Assembly: GCA_903934745.1 (NCBI GenBank)
Contig: CAIZOZ010000211.1
Span: 1-6,461 of the forward strand
DNA from: an uncultured cyanobacterium
GTDB lineage: Bacteria; Cyanobacteriota; Cyanobacteriia; PCC-6307; Cyanobiaceae
DNA length: 6,461 nt
Direction: 5' to 3'
Part shown: positions 1-5,414 of the stretch, piece by piece
Numbering within the stretch: the stretch's first letter is position 1
How the letters are laid out: each line of letters starts with the position of its first letter
Made by a program: the position numbers and the translations under genes
Notes under the pieces: model-generated
Database searches by the model: none
Told to the model about the DNA's origin: nothing
The model's input: the letters and a program-made list of their open reading frames with translations, nothing else

Positions 1-807
1 GGCCTCCACCTGCACGCCATCCTTTTCAGAATTGACGTAAATAATTTCCGGGTGCAGCGGATCCTTCTCGGCGTTCATATAAGCGACGTATTCCCGGATG
101 CCCCCCTGATAGTGATACACCTCTTCGTGCGCTTCTCCGCCAGCCGAGAGCGCCGCAGCCCGCTCATCACGGAAAACAATGCGCACCCCACCATTGAGGT
201 AAGCCAGTTCCCGCAGCCGGCCCGAGAGCGTCTGATAGTCGAACTCGATGCCGGTGCTGAAAATCTCGTGATCCGGCAGAAAGCGCACCATCGTGCCGGT
301 CTGATCCGGATCAGCGGCCGGCTTGGCGCTGAGGCTGCCGATCGGGGTGCCGCGCTCAAATCGCTGCTGATGCTCCTGACCCTGACGATGGACAACAACC
401 TCCACCCACTCGCTGAGGGCGTTGACCACGGACACACCAACGCCGTGCAGACCGCCGGACACCTTGTAGCCACCGGAGCCGAATTTGCCGCCGGCATGGA
501 GCACGGTCAGCACCGTCTCGAGGGCGCTGCGTCCGGTGCGCGGGTGAATATCGGTGGGAATGCCGCGACCGTTGTCGGTGACGCTGGCGGAGCCATCGGC
601 GTGGATCACCACCAAGATGGCGTCGCAATGGCCGGCCAGGGCCTCATCCACGGCGTTGTCCACCACCTCGTAGACGAGATGGTGCAGGCCGCGGGGGCCG
701 GTGGTGCCGATGTACATCCCGGGCCGCTTACGCACCGGTTCCAGGCCTTCAAGCACCTGGATCTGTTCGGCGCCGTAGGCGGACTGGACTTTGGTGGCGT
801 CGCTCAT
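1..807 (-). CDS. gyrB: DNA gyrase subunit B, N-terminal part (cut by window edge)
   Basis: Gyrase B is the ATPase subunit of the A2B2 topoisomerase that introduces negative supercoils into DNA in the cytoplasm. Reading the minus strand from ATG at 807 gives 269 uninterrupted codons to the window edge; the rest of the gene lies to the left. The GHKL ATPase domain is clear: VLEGLEPVRKRPGMYIG at residues 18-34, EVVDNAVDEAL at 47-57 (catalytic Glu47, Mg-binding Asn51), DNGRGIP at 78-84, and the ATP lid GGLHGVGVSVVNALS at 118-132. The transducer domain begins after about residue 220. Arg141 aligns with E. coli Arg136, and Asp78 and Gly82 with Asp73 and Gly77, so the novobiocin contacts look intact. 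The start fits the usual cyanobacterial N-terminus, and GGAG lies 11 nt upstream (819-822). The neighbouring miaA is divergent. Identification is secure. Confidence 0.97.
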   Translation of the reverse strand, partial: MSDATKVQSAYGAEQIQVLEGLEPVRKRPGMYIGTTGPRGLHHLVYEVVDNAVDEALAGHCDAILVVIHADGSASVTDNGRGIPTDIHPRTGRSALETVLTVLHAGGKFGSGGYKVSGGLHGVGVSVVNALSEWVEVVVHRQGQEHQQRFERGTPIGSLSAKPAADPDQTGTMVRFLPDHEIFSTGIEFDYQTLSGRLRELAYLNGGVRIVFRDERAAALSAGGEAHEEVYHYQGGIREYVAYMNAEKDPLHPEIIYVNSEKDGVQVEA

Positions 808-913
808 TCGGAAAGGGCTCCCCAGGGAACGGGCTCAGGACGACGGAACCCCGGGGCAGACAGGGGCGCAGGGAGCATGGCGCAGAGAGCGCAAAAGCCT
901 CTCCACAAGGGCA

Positions 914-922
914 ACCTTACCA
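914..922 (-). promoter_or_regulatory. Candidate extended -10 promoter element for gyrB
   Basis: Read on the minus strand, 922-914 gives TGGTAAGGT, which fits an extended -10 (TGn followed by TAnnnT). No good -35 lies at the usual distance, as is common for extended -10 promoters. Transcription would start near 907 and leave a leader of about 100 nt before the gyrB ATG at 807. The assignment rests on motif match alone in GC-rich DNA. Confidence 0.3.
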
Positions 923-970
923 CCGCCACCCCGCAGCGCCACCCAGGCGCCGCTCCGTCGCGATTCGCCC

Positions 971-991
971 ATGGGGTTGATCCCACCCCAT
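971..991. repeat. 7-bp perfect inverted repeat upstream of gyrB
   Basis: ATGGGGT (971-977) and ACCCCAT (985-991) are perfect complements separated by 7 nt. The repeat lies about 50 bp upstream of the candidate gyrB -10 on the minus strand, so it could be a protein-binding site. It could also be chance in this base composition. No T-run follows it on either strand, so it is not a terminator. Confidence 0.4.
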
Positions 992-1215
992 CGCCGTGAC
1001 GACCAAGGCGGCGTGGCCGCCCACACCGTGCCAGCGCAACGGCGCGAACGGGGATGGCCCATCAAGGCGAACGGTCAACGGCGCTTGCACCGTTCTTCCC
1101 CTCGCCTGGCCACCTCGCCTCGCCACCCTCCCCTCGCCATCGGATCCACTTCAGCCGGTTGACCAGCAGGGTCTGACCTGGACCACGCCGCTGGCACCGC
1201 TGCAACGCGAGCTCA

Positions 1216-1239
1216 CTTGCCGTACCTCGCTTGCAGTAC
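1216..1239. repeat. Pair of 10-nt near-direct repeats (CTTGCNGTAC)
   Basis: CTTGCCGTAC at 1216-1225 recurs as CTTGCAGTAC at 1230-1239, with 9 of 10 bases identical and a 14-bp period. The stretch is locally richer in A and T than its surroundings. It could be a paired regulator site upstream of miaA or a small duplication; the sequence alone does not decide. Confidence 0.35.
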
Positions 1240-1278
1240 AAAGCATGCAGCGGGTCAGCACCTTGAGATCCAGGCCCT

Positions 1279-1286
1279 GCGATCGC
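1279..1286. repeat. HIP1 octameric palindrome GCGATCGC
   Basis: This is an exact copy of the highly iterated palindrome abundant in many cyanobacterial genomes. It is the only one of the three copies in the window that falls outside a gene, and it supports a cyanobacterial origin. It contains a GATC core, the Dam-type methylation target. Confidence 0.85.
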
Positions 1287-1486
1287 CGCTCGCTTCCGGC
1301 CTGAATCTTCGTCAACGGCGCAGGCGGCCCTGACTCCACTCCAGGGATCAACGCCCACAAGGCACCTGCAGCCAACCGACACCCCTCCAGCCGCCGCTGG
1401 CCTCGACGCCCACCGCGCCGCTGCACCCCGAACCCGGTGCCCAGCGAGGCTCCCTTCACCCCCACCGCTCTGTTCCGCCACCCGCC

Positions 1487-2413
1487 GTGCCCCTGTCCGT
1501 ACCTGACGCCCCCAGCCCTGAGCAGCGCCCCCTGGTGATTGCCCTGATGGGGGCGACAGCCAGCGGCAAGACCGCCCTGGCGATCGAGCTGGCCGCAGTC
1601 CTGGACCTGGCCGTGCTGTCGGTGGATTCGCGCCAGCTCTACCGGCAGATGGATGTGGGCACCGCCAAGCCAACAGCGGCCCAGCGCCAGCGGGTGCGCC
1701 ACGAACTGCTCGACCTGCGAGATCCAAACCAACCGATCAACCTGCAGGAGTTCGTGCTGCTGGCCCAGGCGGCCATCGCCGCCGAACATCAGCGCCGTGG
1801 CGTCGCCTTGCTGGTGGGAGGCACGGGCCTGTATCTCAAGGCGCTGCTGGCAGGGCTGCAGCCGCCGGCCGTCCCTCCCCAGCCCCAGCTGCGCCAACAG
1901 TTCAGCGCCCTGGGCCAGCCCCACTGCCATCGCCTGCTGCAACAGGCCGATCCCGAGGCGGGGGCCCGGATCATGCCTCTGGACGCGGTCCGCACCCAGA
2001 GGGCCCTGGAGGTGATCTATGCCACCGGTCGCCCCCTGAGCGAGCAACAGCGCCGCAGCCCGCCCCCCTGGCGGGTGATCGAGCTGGCCCTTGATCCGCC
2101 GGATCTGGCCCAGCGCATCGGCAGCCGCACCGAGCAGCTCTACGCCACTGGGCTGGTGGAGGAAACCGCAGGCCTGATCGAGCGCTACGGCAGCGACTGC
2201 CCGCTGCTGCAAACGATCGGCTACGACGAAGCCAGGCGCCTGCTGGCGGGGGAGCTTGATCGCCCAGCCGCCATCGCCCTCAGCGAGCGACGCACCCGCC
2301 AGTTCGCCAAACGACAGCGCACCTGGTTCCGCCGCCAGCACCAACCCCAGTGGCTCAATGGTGCCGATCTGCTGCAGGAAGCGGTGCTGGCGACCCAGCA
2401 AGGTCTAGGGTGA
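1487..2413 (+). CDS. miaA: tRNA dimethylallyltransferase (tRNA delta(2)-isopentenylpyrophosphate transferase)
   Basis: MiaA transfers a dimethylallyl group from DMAPP to N6 of A37, next to the anticodon of tRNAs that read UNN codons, making i6A, which steadies codon pairing. The 308-residue product has the family's normal length. Visible motifs are the P-loop GATASGKT (residues 22-29), DSRQLYRQMDVGTAKP (47-62, with the expected catalytic Asp47), LVGGTGLYLKALLAG (109-123), RALEVIYATGRP (172-183), TIGYDEA (243-249) and RRTRQFAKRQRTWFRRQ (268-284, tRNA contact). The start is a GTG at 1487. The only other in-frame choice before the P-loop is the GTG at codon 17, which would leave just five residues ahead of it. 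No clear Shine-Dalgarno precedes 1487, so the exact start is less sure than the identity. infC follows after 20 bp on the same strand, which suggests co-transcription. Confidence 0.96.
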   Translation: MPLSVPDAPSPEQRPLVIALMGATASGKTALAIELAAVLDLAVLSVDSRQLYRQMDVGTAKPTAAQRQRVRHELLDLRDPNQPINLQEFVLLAQAAIAAEHQRRGVALLVGGTGLYLKALLAGLQPPAVPPQPQLRQQFSALGQPHCHRLLQQADPEAGARIMPLDAVRTQRALEVIYATGRPLSEQQRRSPPPWRVIELALDPPDLAQRIGSRTEQLYATGLVEETAGLIERYGSDCPLLQTIGYDEARRLLAGELDRPAAIALSERRTRQFAKRQRTWFRRQHQPQWLNGADLLQEAVLATQQGLG

Positions 2414-2433
2414 CTGTCTAATCGCCGCGTTGA

Positions 2434-3072
2434 ATGCCTCCCCGTCCCCGTTTTGACCGCCGGGCTCCCGTCCGGGAGCTGCCCAACATCAACGATCGCA
2501 TCAACTACCCCAACCTCAGGGTGGTCGATGCCGATGGCAGTCAACTGGGAGTGATCACGCGCGAAGAGGCCCTGGATGTGGCCCGTGATCGCGAGCTGGA
2601 TCTGGTTCTGGTCAGCGAAAAGGCCGATCCACCGGTCTGCCGGATCATGGATTACGGCAAGTACAAGTTTGAGCAGGAGAAAAAGGCCAAGGAGGCCAAG
2701 AAGAAGTCGCACCAGACCGAAGTCAAGGAGGTGAAGATGCGCTACAAGATCGATTCGCACGACTACCAGGTGCGCATCGGTCAGGCCGTCCGCTTTCTCA
2801 AGTCCGGCGACAAGGTCAAGTGCACCGTGATCTTCCGCGGCCGCGAAATCCAGCACACCGCCCTGGCCGAGGTGCTGCTGCTGCGCATGGCCAAAGATCT
2901 CGAGGAGAACGCCGAGATCCAGCAGCTGCCCAAACGGGAGGGCCGCAACATGATCATGTTCCTCAGCCCCCGCAAGCAGAGCGCCGGCAAAGCTGGGGCC
3001 AAACCCGGCGCCCCGGGGGCCGGCATCCCGGCGCCCACTCCCCTGCGGGTCATCAAGACGCCGGGCACCTGA
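2434..3072 (+). CDS. infC: Translation initiation factor IF-3
   Basis: IF-3 binds the 30S subunit, prevents premature 50S joining and checks start-codon and initiator-tRNA pairing. The 212-residue product has the N-domain (about 17-85, beginning NINDRINYP), the IF-3 signature RIMDYGKYKFEQEKK (70-84), a Lys/Glu-rich linker helix (about 82-95) and the C-domain (about 96-180, with KMRYKIDSHDY, VIFRGREIQH and REGRNMIMFL). An unusual Gly/Ala/Pro-rich tail of about 30 residues follows (181-212). The ATG at 2434 is fixed by an in-frame TGA immediately before it (2431-2433). It is an ordinary ATG, not the AUU used for autoregulation in E. coli. No Shine-Dalgarno is visible in the 20-nt gap after miaA, so translation may depend on upstream ribosomes. 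rpmI and rplT, its partners in many bacteria, do not follow; a hairpin terminator does. Confidence 0.98.
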   Translation: MPPRPRFDRRAPVRELPNINDRINYPNLRVVDADGSQLGVITREEALDVARDRELDLVLVSEKADPPVCRIMDYGKYKFEQEKKAKEAKKKSHQTEVKEVKMRYKIDSHDYQVRIGQAVRFLKSGDKVKCTVIFRGREIQHTALAEVLLLRMAKDLEENAEIQQLPKREGRNMIMFLSPRKQSAGKAGAKPGAPGAGIPAPTPLRVIKTPGT

Positions 3073-3110
3073 GCCTCCACATCCAGACGGCACCAGGCCA
3101 ACAGCCAGCC

Positions 3111-3149
3111 AGCCCGCGATTCCGCCGTTCAATGACGGAATCGCGGGCT
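3111..3149 (+). terminator. Hairpin terminator after infC, between convergent genes
   Basis: The arms 3111-3124 (AGCCCGCGATTCCG) and 3136-3149 (CGGAATCGCGGGCT) are perfectly complementary over 14 bp, with an 11-nt loop. The hairpin begins 38 nt after the infC stop and ends 62 nt before the end of the convergent hydrolase gene, where a shared bidirectional terminator is expected. The T-run on the plus strand is weak (TTCTGCTT) and there is none on the minus strand. It may therefore be a non-canonical terminator or an RNA-stabilising 3' end. Confidence 0.75.
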
Positions 3150-3211
3150 TCTGCTTGAGCTGACACCCTGAGCGCGACATGAGCAGAGCGGCGAATCCCA
3201 CCAGCCAAAGC

Positions 3212-3979
3212 TCAGGCTGAGCCAGCCGGAGGCCGCCCCAGCTCCGCGGCGAACAACGCCAGCAGCTCTTGCCAGCCCAGGGCCGCCGCCGGCGCCCGGA
3301 ACGCTTCCCGGGCCTCACACATGAAGCCGTGACCCGCCGCCGGCACCCGGATCAGGCGATGGCGACTGCCCTGAAGCGCCCGTTCAATCGCCAGCAGATC
3401 CGGCTCCGGGATCAACTCGTCCTGCTCGCCGCTGAGGTACAGCAGGCGCCCCGCAATCGCCGGCACCAGCTCGAGGCTGGGCGGGCCACCGCCGGGGCGT
3501 CCTGAAGCCACGCCAGCCCCGTAGAACGCACAAGTGGCTCCCACCTGCGGCAGCGTGGCGGCCAGCAGGGCCCCATGGCCACCGAAGCAGAAGCCGACAC
3601 AGCCAAGCGGAGCGTTGGCCGTGCCCAGCCAGCCCCGCAGCCAATCGGCCGCCTGCCCCAGATCCAGCAACAGCTCCGCCGTACTGGTGCGCTCCTTGTG
3701 GGAGCGTCCCTCCACCAGGCTGGCCTGGTCATAACCAAGCTCCAGATCCGGCGCCGTGCGGGCAAACAGGGGCACCGCCAGGGCGGCATAGCCCTGGGCC
3801 GCCAGCCGAGCGGCAACGCTGCGCACCCAGCCGTTGAGGCCGAACACCTCCGGCAACACCAGCACCCCTGGCCTACCAGGGGTGTCGTCAGCAGGGCTGG
3901 CCAGCCAGGCCCGCAGCGGCACCTGGCCCGGCAACAGCGGTGGCAGCAGCTGCCACGACCCGTGGACAGCCGGGTCCAT
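3212..3979 (-). CDS. Dienelactone hydrolase family protein (alpha/beta hydrolase)
   Basis: The protein is a cytosolic alpha/beta hydrolase of the dienelactone hydrolase family, whose members open lactones or esters through a Cys-His-Asp triad. Numbered from ATG 3979 (255 residues), the expected parts are present: LPEVFGLN with Glu44, the counterpart of the Glu that activates the cysteine in Pseudomonas DLH; the nucleophile elbow GFCFGG with Cys131; GEQDELI with Asp187; and AAGHGF with His217. There is no signal peptide. The frame stays open to an ATG at 4039 (275 residues). I prefer 3979 because homology-like sequence begins about there and the longer form reaches towards the regulator's promoter. 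Neither start has a well-spaced Shine-Dalgarno (AGGAG before 4039 is only one base away). The natural substrate is unknown; a chlorocatechol pathway is unlikely in this context. It is divergent from plmA and convergent with infC. Confidence 0.88.
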   Translation of the reverse strand: MDPAVHGSWQLLPPLLPGQVPLRAWLASPADDTPGRPGVLVLPEVFGLNGWVRSVAARLAAQGYAALAVPLFARTAPDLELGYDQASLVEGRSHKERTSTAELLLDLGQAADWLRGWLGTANAPLGCVGFCFGGHGALLAATLPQVGATCAFYGAGVASGRPGGGPPSLELVPAIAGRLLYLSGEQDELIPEPDLLAIERALQGSRHRLIRVPAAGHGFMCEAREAFRAPAAALGWQELLALFAAELGRPPAGSA

Positions 3980-4060
3980 CGGAGGGAAAACGGCAGAAAT
4001 CAAGGTGTCGTCCACAGCAACCGGCACAGCCCGGCACATGCTCCTATGCCAACGCAGGAA

Positions 4061-4089
4061 TTGTCACGGGGGCCAAAGCTCCTTAGGGT
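4061..4089 (+). promoter_or_regulatory. Candidate sigma-70-type promoter for the GntR/PlmA gene
   Basis: TTGTCA at 4061-4066 (five of six bases match TTGACA) is followed after exactly 17 bp by TAGGGT at 4084-4089, which fits TAnnnT. Transcription would begin near 4096, about 22 nt before the GTG at 4118. If this is right, the ATG at 4046 lies upstream of the transcript and cannot be the start, which supports the shorter protein. Confidence 0.5.
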
Positions 4090-4114
4090 GGCCACGCGTC
4101 CATCTGGCCCACCC
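4086..4114. repeat. Inverted repeat at the plmA promoter and start site, possible operator
   Basis: GGGTGGCCA (4086-4094) pairs with TGGCCCACCC (4105-4114) over 9 bp with one bulged base, around a 10-nt spacer. It overlaps the end of the candidate -10 and the predicted transcription start. This is where a repressor dimer would block transcription, so autoregulation by the GntR protein is a reasonable guess. The repeat is GC-rich, so chance is possible. Confidence 0.4.
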
Positions 4115-4117
4115 GGC

Positions 4118-5107
4118 GTGCGATTCCACATCCAGCAGGAAAGCGACATCCCGGCGTCGACCCAGCTGTACAACCAGATCTGCTTTGCGATCGCCGCCCG
4201 GCACTACCCGCCGGGCCACCGACTGCCGAGCACCCGCCAGCTGGCGATGCAGACGGGTCTGCATCGCAACACCATCAGCAAGGTCTACCGCCAGCTGGAA
4301 ACCGATGGCGTCGTCGAGGCGATGGCGGGCTCGGGCATCTATGTGCGCGATCAACAGAAGCCCCGGGAGATCAAGCCGCCGCCGGGACTGCGTTCCAAGA
4401 GCCTGCCCGACATCGACCGGGAGGTGCGTCAGAGCGTCGATGGGCTGCTCAATGCCGGCTGCACCCTGCAACAGGCCCGCGAACTGCTCACCCACGAAAT
4501 CGACTGGCGCCTGCGTTGCGGCGCCCGGGTGCTGGTGTCCACCCCCCGCGAGGACATCGGCGCCTCGCTGCTGATCGCTGAGGAACTCACCCCCAATCTG
4601 GAGGTGCCGGTGGAGGTGGTGCCGATGGAGGAACTCGAAGCGGTGCTGGAAAGTTCCAGCAAAGGCACGGTGGTGACCAGCCGCTACTTCCTGCAACCGG
4701 TGGAGGAGATCGCCAAGGCCCACGGTGTGCGGGCCGTGGCCGTGGATCTCAATGACTTCCGCCAGGAACTCGATCTGCTCAAGGAACTGCGCGCCGGCAG
4801 CTGCGTCGGCCTGGTGAGCATCAGCCCCGGCATCCTGCGCGCCGCTGAGGTGATCCTGCACAGCATGCGCGGCAACGAGTTGCTGGTGATGACGGCCAAC
4901 CCCGACACCGGCAGCCGCTTGCTCGCCCTGCTGCGGGCGGCCAGTCACGTGCTCTGCGATCGCCCCAGCCTGCCCCTGGTGGAGCAGACGCTGCGCCAGA
5001 ACCGGGCCCAGTTGATGCGGCTACCGGTGGTGCATTGCGCCAAGAGCTACCTGGGCAGCGCCACGATCAACCTGCTGCGCAAGGAGATCGGCCTGCTGGC
5101 GGTCTGA
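4118..5107 (+). CDS. plmA: GntR-family transcriptional regulator, PlmA-like
   Basis: This is a DNA-binding regulator of the cyanobacterial PlmA type. PlmA (all1076 in Anabaena, sll1961 in Synechocystis) has been linked to plasmid maintenance, photosystem stoichiometry and a complex with PII-PipX; the match here is from memory of the family. The 329-residue product opens with a GntR winged helix (about 10-77): IPASTQLYNQICFAIA, then PSTRQLAMQTGLHRNTISKVYRQLE (37-61) and the wing GSGIYV (71-76). A long alpha/beta effector domain of about 230 residues follows (VRQSVDGLL, RLRCGARVLV, TVVTSRYF, GSCVGLVSISPGILRAAEVI), unlike the FadR- or aminotransferase-type GntR effector domains. The GTG at 4118 gives the expected N-terminus (M)RFHIQQESDIPAS and lies just below a candidate promoter. 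An ATG at 4046 would add 24 residues that look random. A vapBC pair follows 37 bp after the stop. Confidence 0.88.
   Translation: MRFHIQQESDIPASTQLYNQICFAIAARHYPPGHRLPSTRQLAMQTGLHRNTISKVYRQLETDGVVEAMAGSGIYVRDQQKPREIKPPPGLRSKSLPDIDREVRQSVDGLLNAGCTLQQARELLTHEIDWRLRCGARVLVSTPREDIGASLLIAEELTPNLEVPVEVVPMEELEAVLESSSKGTVVTSRYFLQPVEEIAKAHGVRAVAVDLNDFRQELDLLKELRAGSCVGLVSISPGILRAAEVILHSMRGNELLVMTANPDTGSRLLALLRAASHVLCDRPSLPLVEQTLRQNRAQLMRLPVVHCAKSYLGSATINLLRKEIGLLAV
4187..4194. repeat. HIP1 octameric palindrome GCGATCGC
   Basis: Exact HIP1 copy inside plmA, covering codons for part of the FAIAA stretch in the winged-helix region. It adds to the cyanobacterial signature. Confidence 0.85.
4956..4963. repeat. 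HIP1 octameric palindrome GCGATCGC
   Basis: Exact HIP1 copy inside the effector-domain part of plmA (around the LCDRP codons). Confidence 0.85.
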
Positions 5108-5133
5108 GGGTAGAATCGTTGGATCTTCTACCC
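5108..5133. promoter_or_regulatory. 8-bp inverted repeat over a -10-like box, candidate VapBC operator/promoter
   Basis: GGGTAGAA (5108-5115) and TTCTACCC (5126-5133) are perfect complements with a 10-nt spacer. They begin at the base after the plmA stop and end 11 nt before the vapB ATG. TAGAAT at 5111-5116 matches TATAAT in five of six positions and lies inside the left arm and spacer. No clear -35 is seen at 16-18 bp. VapBC complexes usually repress their own promoter through palindromes, so this is the natural operator candidate. A plmA terminator is less likely, since no T-run follows. Confidence 0.55.
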
Positions 5134-5144
5134 ACGGTGGCGCC

Positions 5145-5414
5145 ATGGGGATGAATATCAAAGATCCCCAGGTGCATGCCATGGCCCGGGAACTCGCTGA
5201 GCGCCGGGGCAGCAGTGTCACCGACGCCGTGCGCCAGGCCCTGGCGGAGGAGCTCAAACGGACACCTGACTCCAAGAGCGCAGCCTCAAGGCAGGCTCGT
5301 TATCAGGCCCTCACGGAGCTGCTGGAGCGTTGCCGCAAGCTCCCCCGTCAGGACGCACGCGACCGAGAACAAATTGAGGCGGAGCTCTACGACGCAGCTG
5401 GGCTGCCATGGTGA
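5145..5414 (+). CDS. vapB: VapB-type antitoxin (Rv0623/PSK family)
   Basis: This is the antitoxin of a type II toxin-antitoxin pair. Such proteins bind their own promoter through the N-terminus and wrap a C-terminal segment around the VapC active site. The 89-residue product begins MGMNIKDPQVHAMARELAERRG and continues SSVTDAVRQALAEEL, matching the pattern of the Rv0623-like family (M-x-(L/M)-N-I-K-(D/N)-P and a helix after S-x-T-x-A-V-R). It ends with ELYDAAGLPW, like the YDxxGLP tail common in this group. The ATG at 5145 gives the family N-terminus; an ATG two codons later (5151) is possible. GGTGG at 5136-5140 may serve as a weak ribosome binding site. The last 7 nt overlap the vapC start, which implies coupled translation. 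The middle (residues 38-60) is charged and low in conservation. The function is inferred from family and arrangement. Confidence 0.87.
   Translation: MGMNIKDPQVHAMARELAERRGSSVTDAVRQALAEELKRTPDSKSAASRQARYQALTELLERCRKLPRQDARDREQIEAELYDAAGLPW

Larger units (their letters stand above)
808..1486. other. Long divergent intergenic region between gyrB and miaA; no supported gene
   Basis: The 679 bp between the two divergent starts contain open frames on both strands, but none has a recognisable motif, a convincing ribosome binding site or a sensible composition. They read as the random Pro/Arg/Ser-rich translations typical of GC-rich non-coding DNA. I found no tRNA T-loop signature and no strong terminator. 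What can be seen is a candidate gyrB -10 (914-922), a 7-bp inverted repeat (971-991), a 6-bp hairpin with a 3-nt loop (1007-1021), four CTCGCC copies within 1101-1138, a 10-nt near-direct repeat (1216-1225 and 1230-1239) and one HIP1 site (1279-1286). The miaA promoter must lie here or inside the region, but I could not place it. Confidence 0.6.

Noticed and set aside
52..999. A 315-codon plus-strand open frame opposite gyrB
   Set aside because: The minus strand encodes unmistakable GyrB with intact ATPase motifs; the plus frame has none.
1007..1021. GGCGGC-GTG-GCCGCC hairpin as a terminator
   Set aside because: It has only a 6-bp stem and no T-run, and lies between divergent genes where no terminator is expected.
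1101..1138. Four CTCGCC copies, considered as a tandem repeat or CRISPR-like array
   Set aside because: Units are only 6 nt with irregular spacing; this is local C-rich low complexity and not an array.
996..1304. A 102-codon plus-strand open frame in the gyrB-miaA gap
   Set aside because: Its translation is a random-looking Pro/Arg/Ser/Thr-rich string with no motif, no ribosome binding site and no family resemblance.
1151..2401. A 416-codon open frame on the minus strand opposite miaA
   Set aside because: It mirrors a confidently identified miaA, has no motifs, and long antisense open frames are expected in GC-rich DNA.
3210..3222. GCTCA-GGC-TGAGC hairpin at the hydrolase stop codon
   Set aside because: A 5-bp stem overlapping the stop codon without a T-run is too weak to call beside the 14-bp hairpin nearby.
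2221..3318. A 365-codon minus-strand open frame opposite miaA and infC
   Set aside because: It is antisense to two secure genes and runs through the hairpin; its repetitive Leu/Gly/Ala composition and lack of motifs mark it as a shadow.
3575..4117. Possible 181-residue N-terminal extension of the GntR regulator
   Set aside because: It is antisense to the hydrolase coding region, unlike any GntR N-terminus, and lies upstream of the promoter candidate at 4061-4089.
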